Origin: Polyangiaceae bacterium
Lineage (GTDB): Bacteria; Myxococcota_A; Polyangia; Polyangiales; Polyangiaceae
Direction of reading: 5' to 3'
DNA length: 35,955 bases
NCBI GenBank assembly: GCA_029941785.1
Contig: JAPYTK010000031.1
Span: forward strand, 1-35,955
Positions 30,773 through 35,955 of this stretch are shown one piece after another (within the stretch, counting starts at the first letter, position 1; every line of letters begins with the position of its first letter). Below the pieces are notes generated by a model, which was given only the letters and a program-made list of their open reading frames with translations, had not been told where the DNA came from and did no database searches. The translations under genes and the position numbers were made by a program.

Positions 30773-33604
30773 CTAGCGGGCACCGATGAGGATCTCGCGG
30801 GGCTTCGATCCGTTAGGCGGGCCAACGATTCCTTCGCGCTCCATCGCTTCGACGATTTTGGCCGCGCGGTTGTAGCCGACGCCAAGCTTGCGCTGGATCC
30901 AGGAGGTGGAGCACTTGCCCGACTCCGCGACGATGCGGACAGCTTGGTCGTACAAGGCGTCGGCTTCAGCACCACCGCCCTTGCCCCCGTCTTCGGGTTC
31001 TTCCGTCCCCCTAACGATGCTTTCGTCGTAATCCGGCTCACCCTGCTGCCTTAGCATTTCTGTGACCTTTTGCACCTCTTCTTCGGACGCAAAGGGACAC
31101 TGAACGCGCTTCACGTCGTTGGTCCCGTTCATCTTGACGAGCATGTCACCGCGGCCCAGCAAGTGCTCCGCACCCTGCTGATCGAGGATGGTCCGACTGT
31201 CCACTTTTTGCGCCACGCGGTAAGCGATACGGGTGGGAAAGTTCGCTTTGATCATCCCGGTGATCACATCGACACTCGGTCGCTGCGTCGCGAGGATAAC
31301 GTGGAGCCCCGCCGCGCGCGCCTTCTGCGCGAGGCGTGCAACGGAGGCCTCAACCTCCTTGCCTTGCTGCATCATCAGATCGGCAAACTCCTCGACAACC
31401 ACGACGATGTACGGAAGTTTTTTAGGCGGCTCGGCGTCCGATCCATCCTTCGCAGCGGAGATCTCGATTTGCTCGCCCACCGGGCCGATGGCGCCGACCG
31501 TCTTTGGCCCCTTGGGTAGCGGAAGCTCGCCCCGGTTCACCCGTTTGACCCACTTGTTGTAGGTGACGATGCTTCGCGTCCCCGCGTCGGCGAAAAGTTG
31601 ATATCGCCGCTCCATCTCGTCGACGGCCCAACGCAGCGCATTGGCCGCCTGCTTCATGTCCGTCACGACGGGAAACAAGAGGTGCGGGATGGCATCGAAA
31701 GGCGCAAGCTCGACAACCTTCGGATCGATCATCAGCAGGCGCAGATCCTCTGGACTTCGCCGAAACAACAAGCTCAGGAGCATGACGTTCAAACCCACGC
31801 TCTTTCCCGCGCCGGTGGCGCCGGCCACGATGACGTGAGGCATGCTCGCCAGGTCGGCGAAGTAGGGGCGGCCAATGATGTCTCGGCCGAGCACGCAAGG
31901 CAGCGGAGCATCCATTTCCATGAAGTCTTGCGACTCGACGAGTTCACGCAGGCTGACCGATGCTCGCGTTCGGTTCGGCACCTCGAAACCGATACGGTTC
32001 TTCCCGGGAATGGGGGCGATGATGCGGACCTTGCGCGACAATCCGAGCGCAAGATCGTCGGCGAGCCCCGCCACCTTGGATACCTTTGTCCCGGCAGCCG
32101 GCGAAACCTCGAAGAGAGTGACCGTGGGACCAGGATGGATCTCCTGAACTTTGCCGTCGACCCCATAGTCCGCGAGCGTCTTTTCGAGGAGGCGGGCCGT
32201 AGCCTTGAGCGCGGACTCATCGATTTCGGCGCCGCCGCCGATGGCCGGATCGAGAAGGTCGGGACTGGGCAATTGGAAAGCAGCTTTCGCCTGGCGCTTG
32301 CTGCTTCGGCGGCTCTTTACGGTCTTCGACGCAAACGAGGTATCGACAATTTTCGGTTCATTATCAGTGGTTTGCCTGCGTTTCGGATCCGTCCCGTCTC
32401 GCTTCATGCTCGCCGTCGCTAGCCGCTGAGGAGGTCGGGCTTTCTTGGCTACTGCCGCTGCCACCGGAAGCGCATCTACCCTCACCTTGGCCGTGATCAA
32501 CGGGGTCAGGGCGGCGCTCAGAACGTCTTCCTGTTCGAGCACGTCACTCCCTTCGATCGGTGCAATCGCAGGCTCGGCCAGGGGACGCGAACTCGAACGA
32601 ATGACCGCCGGCTCTTGGCATCCAGGGTCATCATCTTTCCGAACGCGCGTTGCCCCTTCGCTACTCGCCGCGTCGAGCTTGGTCAGTGCGAGTCGGCCGC
32701 TGCTCGATGTCACGCCTTGGTCATCCGCCAAGGCGACGATGATCGCATCCGCCTGCTCGTTCGTCATGATGCAAGGCTCGTCAGCCCGGCGCTCTTCGTC
32801 CCGTCGCTCACGGTCGGCGACGCGCGAGAGGGACCAGGCCTGCGCGACCTTGTTCGCTGAGCGAGACATGTAGCCCCGAAGTCGTGCGACAGCGGACTCG
32901 AATCGTTGAGCAACATCGATGAACGAGAAGGTCGCCCGCTCGATCAAGATGAGCCCCACGGCGGTCAGACCAATGAGGAAGGATCCGACGGTCGAGAACA
33001 ACCCTCGCGCAATCTCACCAAACAGTTCGCCGACAATGCCCCCGAGAGGCATTCCACCGAAAGCTCTGCCATCCGACATCGCGATATGGGTCAGCGCCGA
33101 TGCGATCACGGCAATGACGATGTCCCCGCTGACGCGACTTATGCTGAAACGAATCTTCCTGTCGGACAGCAGCGGTCTGGAAAGCAACACGAGTTCCACG
33201 GGAATCAACCACGCGACGACCCCGATCAAGCCCACAGCAAAACGAGCAAAGACCGCGCCCACCGGTCCCACCCAATCGCTGCCACCGATTTCGGGACGAA
33301 AAGGATCACCCTGAAAAGACGCCAAAGCGAGCGCGGCGTACAAACCGGCGGCCATGAGCAGCAGGGCTGCCGCTTCCCGCGCATAACTCCTCATGCTGCG
33401 CCGCGGAGGTATCTCGGGGGCCGGATCCGACGCAGTCGCCCCGACGCTTGGCGAACCGGCAGCCTTCGCACGAGAGGCGCGTTTGCTGGACTTCGGCTTG
33501 GATTTCGCCTTCAGCGCACGCGGGCGCTGCGATTCCTCAAGAGAATCGGTATGCGCCGCCGAAGACGGCAGTCTGGCTCGAAGGCCCGCAAGGGAGAAAC
33601 TCAT
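30773..33604 (-). CDS. ftsK: DNA translocase FtsK/SpoIIIE family
   Basis: This 943-residue membrane-anchored DNA pump acts at the division septum to clear and align chromosome termini. The N-terminal region has a basic, Lys/Ser-rich cytoplasmic leader (1-70), then four or more membrane segments (about 78-255). A long variable linker follows (about 255-440). The motor domain carries GKNRIGFEVPN, the Walker A motif GATGAGKS with Lys601, Walker B in VVVVEEFADLM (about 733-743) and the HVILATQRPSVDVITG segment. The C-terminal winged-helix gamma domain (about 880-943, STSWIQRKLGVGYNRAAKIVE) reads orientation signals in DNA. All parts are complete. A terminator-like hairpin lies in its upstream region. 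Confidence 0.96.
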   Translation of the reverse strand: MSFSLAGLRARLPSSAAHTDSLEESQRPRALKAKSKPKSSKRASRAKAAGSPSVGATASDPAPEIPPRRSMRSYAREAAALLLMAAGLYAALALASFQGDPFRPEIGGSDWVGPVGAVFARFAVGLIGVVAWLIPVELVLLSRPLLSDRKIRFSISRVSGDIVIAVIASALTHIAMSDGRAFGGMPLGGIVGELFGEIARGLFSTVGSFLIGLTAVGLILIERATFSFIDVAQRFESAVARLRGYMSRSANKVAQAWSLSRVADRERRDEERRADEPCIMTNEQADAIIVALADDQGVTSSSGRLALTKLDAASSEGATRVRKDDDPGCQEPAVIRSSSRPLAEPAIAPIEGSDVLEQEDVLSAALTPLITAKVRVDALPVAAAVAKKARPPQRLATASMKRDGTDPKRRQTTDNEPKIVDTSFASKTVKSRRSSKRQAKAAFQLPSPDLLDPAIGGGAEIDESALKATARLLEKTLADYGVDGKVQEIHPGPTVTLFEVSPAAGTKVSKVAGLADDLALGLSRKVRIIAPIPGKNRIGFEVPNRTRASVSLRELVESQDFMEMDAPLPCVLGRDIIGRPYFADLASMPHVIVAGATGAGKSVGLNVMLLSLLFRRSPEDLRLLMIDPKVVELAPFDAIPHLLFPVVTDMKQAANALRWAVDEMERRYQLFADAGTRSIVTYNKWVKRVNRGELPLPKGPKTVGAIGPVGEQIEISAAKDGSDAEPPKKLPYIVVVVEEFADLMMQQGKEVEASVARLAQKARAAGLHVILATQRPSVDVITGMIKANFPTRIAYRVAQKVDSRTILDQQGAEHLLGRGDMLVKMNGTNDVKRVQCPFASEEEVQKVTEMLRQQGEPDYDESIVRGTEEPEDGGKGGGAEADALYDQAVRIVAESGKCSTSWIQRKLGVGYNRAAKIVEAMEREGIVGPPNGSKPREILIGAR

Positions 33605-33723
33605 ACCTACAAGTACCTACATTGTCCCATATCGGTGCTGGATAGCCAGGGCAAAGTTTCCCGCTCGATGCGCTTCGATAAGCAACTGCTGCGCAGACGT
33701 TCATGTACAAAGAGCAAATCGAC

Positions 33724-33746
33724 AAAAAAGGTGCCTCGAAGGGCAC
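33724..33746 (-). terminator. Terminator-like hairpin in the ftsK upstream region
   Basis: On the minus strand, GTGCC (33746-33742), loop CTTCGA and GGCAC (33735-33731) form a short GC-rich hairpin, followed after one base by six T residues (33729-33724). It lies 120 bases upstream of the ftsK start in the 210-base divergent gap 33605-33814, where no other gene was found. No minus-strand gene ends just before it, so it might act in the ftsK leader or end a short RNA. The stem is only five pairs, so this is tentative. Confidence 0.4.
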
Positions 33747-33814
33747 GAACTCTTTCAATTCCATGCGCTCGGGCGGTAGCATTCGCCAGCCTTCGATCCT
33801 GGAATCCAACATCT

Positions 33815-35512
33815 ATGGCCATGACTCCTTTGCGCTTCTTCTGGCGCACAAAACAAACCGCGGTTTTCGCACTCATCATCTGTTCGCTCACGGCGCTCGG
33901 ATGTGCCGTCGATCAGGCACACCTGGATCGCTGGCAAAAGACAGAAGAGGGGCCACGACGATTGTCCGCCGTGGTGCTCTTTGAAAAATATCCTGTTGAA
34001 CTCCGAGTTCGCGCGGCCCAATCGCTGATCGAAATGAAACCCCGCAAAGGGCAGCGCGTGGGCCTCGATCGCCTGGTTCACGGCTCGTTGGTGTGTGACC
34101 CAACCTTCGTCACCGCTGGCGGACCAGAGGAGCCCTGTCGAAGAGTGCAGCTCGCGGCTGAGACACGCGCGCAGATCCTTCAACAACTCGTGCCGATCAT
34201 CATCACCGAACTCGGCAAGCCGCTGCCCAAACCCACGCAGGGTGGCCAAGCCACGCCCGATCCTTCCTTCAAGTACAAGGACGCGGCGTACATGATGATG
34301 ACCTACGACAAGCAGGAGATCATCACCAACCAGGCGCTGAAGAAGCAACTGAAGTCGGCCCTCACCAAGTGGGCGATGGCCGACTTCGAGCGTAAGCTCA
34401 ACGACCGGTCTCAAGCCTACGGAATGGAGCAGCTACTGCGACTCATCGGCTCCGAATCCGTCGCCGGGCTCCCCGCGCTGATGACGAAGGAAAACCGGAA
34501 CCTCAGCAAGATCGCCTCTCTCGTCGCCAAGCTCGGCACCAAGACGGCGAAGGACGCCGCGGGCCGCAAGCTCGTCACCATCATGAAGTACGTTTCCTCC
34601 GCCAAATGGCGGAAGGACAAGGAGCCGGGGCTGAAAGAAGCGAACCGGAAGGCGAAGATCGAGCCTACCAAGAAGCAATTCGAAGCGCAGATGGCCGACT
34701 ACCAAAAAGAAGCCGGCGAGCGCGTGTTTGTGTCGATGAAGAAGGTCGGTGGGTCCGCCGTGGTGAAGTACTGCCTCGGCGTCGCAAGCGACGAAAAACA
34801 ATCTACCAAACGACGTCGGCAGTCCTTGGCTGCGATCGAAGGACACATCGACAACAAGAGCAAGTCGCAGATCGACACCTTGCTGAACATCGCCAAGAGC
34901 GACGCGCCAAACCTGGTGTTGGATCAGGCTTTTCGCCGCGTGCGAGAGCTCCCGCGGGACAAGACCGCTCCGCAGCTGTACGATCTGTTCAAGACCAAGA
35001 AATGGAAGTTGCGCCGTGCCGCCGCGGCCACCATTTTGGCCATGTCCACGGCCAAACACATCGACGAATTCATCGACAACCTATCGCGACTCGCGCGCAA
35101 GAACTTCAACCTTCCTGAAGTGCTCACCTACGGCGCCTTGCTCGGTGCGCTCAAAGACGGGGATGCAAAAAAGGCCCTGTTGAAACACACGAACAAAGGC
35201 AATGTTCGCGCACGGCTCACCGCTCTGAGCTATTACTTCGAGTACGGTACGAAAAAGGACCTCAAGGCGCTGGCCGCATTCGAGCGCGCGGGCCAACGCA
35301 TTCCAAAGTGTGACGAGGACGGTGAATGCGACTGGTCGTGTGTAGTAGGCTCAGGCAAGAAAAGGGTGACCAAAGACGTCAAAACCTTGGGAGACTTCGT
35401 CAAATACTGCATCGTACCTAAGGCCGCGAGCAACGTGCCTAAAGACGAGAAGAAGAAGAAGCGCGTCGGAAAAAAGACCGACTCCAAAACGGGTAAGGCA
35501 ATGAGCAAGTAG
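33815..35512 (+). CDS. Large HEAT-repeat-like lipoprotein, function unknown
   Basis: The product has 565 residues from the ATG at 33815 (a second ATG at 33821 is equally possible). A lipoprotein signal follows (AVFALIICSLTALGC). The mature protein is mostly alpha-helical and very Lys-rich. Several segments have HEAT/armadillo-like spacing: QLLRLIGSESVAGLPALM, LDQAFRRVRELPRDKTAPQL, WKLRRAAAATILAMSTAKHI and VRARLTALSYYFEYGTKKD. The end is a highly basic tail (KDEKKKKRVGKKTDSKTGKA). The frame is open far upstream (to 32906), but that part is antisense to ftsK and is not coding. The next gene begins 15 bases later. The role is likely protein binding at the periplasmic face; no partner is evident. 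Confidence 0.82.
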   Translation: MAMTPLRFFWRTKQTAVFALIICSLTALGCAVDQAHLDRWQKTEEGPRRLSAVVLFEKYPVELRVRAAQSLIEMKPRKGQRVGLDRLVHGSLVCDPTFVTAGGPEEPCRRVQLAAETRAQILQQLVPIIITELGKPLPKPTQGGQATPDPSFKYKDAAYMMMTYDKQEIITNQALKKQLKSALTKWAMADFERKLNDRSQAYGMEQLLRLIGSESVAGLPALMTKENRNLSKIASLVAKLGTKTAKDAAGRKLVTIMKYVSSAKWRKDKEPGLKEANRKAKIEPTKKQFEAQMADYQKEAGERVFVSMKKVGGSAVVKYCLGVASDEKQSTKRRRQSLAAIEGHIDNKSKSQIDTLLNIAKSDAPNLVLDQAFRRVRELPRDKTAPQLYDLFKTKKWKLRRAAAATILAMSTAKHIDEFIDNLSRLARKNFNLPEVLTYGALLGALKDGDAKKALLKHTNKGNVRARLTALSYYFEYGTKKDLKALAAFERAGQRIPKCDEDGECDWSCVVGSGKKRVTKDVKTLGDFVKYCIVPKAASNVPKDEKKKKRVGKKTDSKTGKAMSK

Positions 35513-35527
35513 CTCGGTTGAGAAACC

Positions 35528-35955
35528 ATGAACGGCGATCCAAACAAGAAGAGTGCACGGACCTTCCAATGCCGCGACGTGCTTTGGGAGCAATTTGAAC
35601 AGCTTGCGCGCAACCTCGAGTGTTCCGTCGACTATCTCGTCAACGAGTCGATGAAACAGTACGGGCGCCAGCACGGGTCTCACGCCCCGGCGATGCCAGG
35701 AGGCGGAGGCTACCCTCAGCCTCCTGCACTCCCGGGACCGCCAGGACCGCCGGGACCTCCAGGAATGGCGCCCCCGCCGCCAGGACCACCAGGACCGCCG
35801 GGACCTCCAGGAATGGCGCCCCCGCCGCCAGGACCACCAGGACCGCCGGGACCTCCAGGAATGGCGCCCGCGCCGCCAGGACCACCAGGACCACCGGGAT
35901 CTCCAGGAATGGCGCCCGCGCCGCCAGGACCACCAGGACCTCCAGGAATGGCGCC
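35528..35955 (+). CDS. Ribbon-helix-helix-like protein with collagen-like Gly-Pro-Pro repeats, 3' end missing
   Basis: The visible part has 142 complete residues and runs off the window. Residues about 11-46 (RTFQCRDVLWEQFEQLARN, then CSVDYLVNESMKQYGRQ) have the strand-helix-helix pattern of ribbon-helix-helix DNA-binding proteins. A Gly-rich hinge follows, then from about residue 68 a collagen-like region of GPP triplets broken by GMAP[PA]P[P] segments, with a 16-residue period. In myxobacteria, similar N-termini are, as I recall, found on FHA-domain proteins; if so, a phosphothreonine-binding domain would lie beyond the window. That cannot be checked here. It is 15 bases downstream of the HEAT-like lipoprotein gene and probably in the same transcript. 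Confidence 0.75.
   Translation, partial: MNGDPNKKSARTFQCRDVLWEQFEQLARNLECSVDYLVNESMKQYGRQHGSHAPAMPGGGGYPQPPALPGPPGPPGPPGMAPPPPGPPGPPGPPGMAPPPPGPPGPPGPPGMAPAPPGPPGPPGSPGMAPAPPGPPGPPGMA
35732..35955. repeat. 48-base tandem repeat encoding collagen-like triplets
   Basis: The marker atggcgcc recurs at 35765, 35813, 35861, 35909 and 35948, giving a period of 48 bases four times and then a shorter unit of 39. Each unit encodes three GPP triplets plus GMAP[PA]P. Units 1 and 2 are nearly identical and units 3 and 4 diverge slightly (GMAPAP, one GSP). All changes keep frame. The array continues past the window end. Confidence 0.92.

Noticed and set aside
32906-33814. Upstream extension of the HEAT-like lipoprotein frame
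   Set aside because: It is antisense to the FtsK membrane region, and a proper lipoprotein signal starts at 33815.
35640-35933. Minus-strand frame with Val/Leu/Ala repeats at the window end
   Set aside because: It is the complement of the 48-base collagen-like repeat; the plus-strand frame has an upstream folded domain and a sensible start.
1-35955. Mobile elements, CRISPR arrays, tRNA or rRNA genes
   Set aside because: No transposase, integrase, regularly spaced repeat-spacer array or cloverleaf/rRNA sequence was recognised by eye; a covariance search could still find a small RNA.

Overview
The window looks like chromosomal DNA of a high-GC, Gram-negative delta-type bacterium, most likely Myxococcota (Polyangia- or Nannocystis-like). 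The signs are a membrane-anchored Ser/Thr kinase with a PEGA-type tail, many large lipoproteins with Cys-rich and Gly/Ala-rich leaders, a TPR-TonB receptor fusion and a collagen-like protein. This placement is inferred from gene style, not from a marker gene. No tRNA, rRNA, CRISPR array, insertion sequence or phage gene was seen, and no gene-free stretch exceeds 300 bases; the longest is 33605-33814.

Left part (1-8370): a truncated htpG, then the housekeeping run pdxJ, acpS and nnrD (the last two overlap by 4 bases), an ECF-type sigma factor, and a convergent gene for a small polyhydroxyalkanoate-system protein. A second plus-strand run encodes an extensin-like lipoprotein, a free-standing carrier protein and a free-standing adenylation enzyme. 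The last two overlap and form an orphan NRPS-like activation pair.

Middle (8377-19633): every gene is on the minus strand. A four-gene operon reads Ser/Thr kinase, TPR-TonB receptor, lipoprotein, ribF, with 4-base overlaps or a 5-base gap. Downstream lie an AT-rich palindromic region, a lipoprotein with four YegP-like repeats and its intrinsic terminator, a TPR protein, a beta-propeller lipoprotein and a secreted protein with 15-base repeats.

The most interesting locus is at 19715-20260, divergent from the kinase. It is a peroxiredoxin-like gene interrupted by one in-frame TGA at the first position of the redox motif, so it reads W-U-P-F-C where relatives have W-C-P-[FY]-C. A bacterial SECIS-like hairpin follows directly (19852-19885). 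This is best read as a selenoprotein that ordinary gene calling would split in two. It is followed by yhbY.

Right part (20617-35955): a HEAT-like protein and an outer-membrane barrel protein (minus), a sterol-desaturase-family hydroxylase (plus), a subtilisin fused to a multi-pass membrane domain (minus), an M49-type metallopeptidase lipoprotein, an orphan 2-oxoacid dehydrogenase E1 alpha subunit and three small envelope proteins (plus), ftsK with a small downstream gene (minus), a large HEAT-like lipoprotein (plus), and a ribbon-helix-helix-like protein with 48-base collagen-like repeats cut off by the window end.
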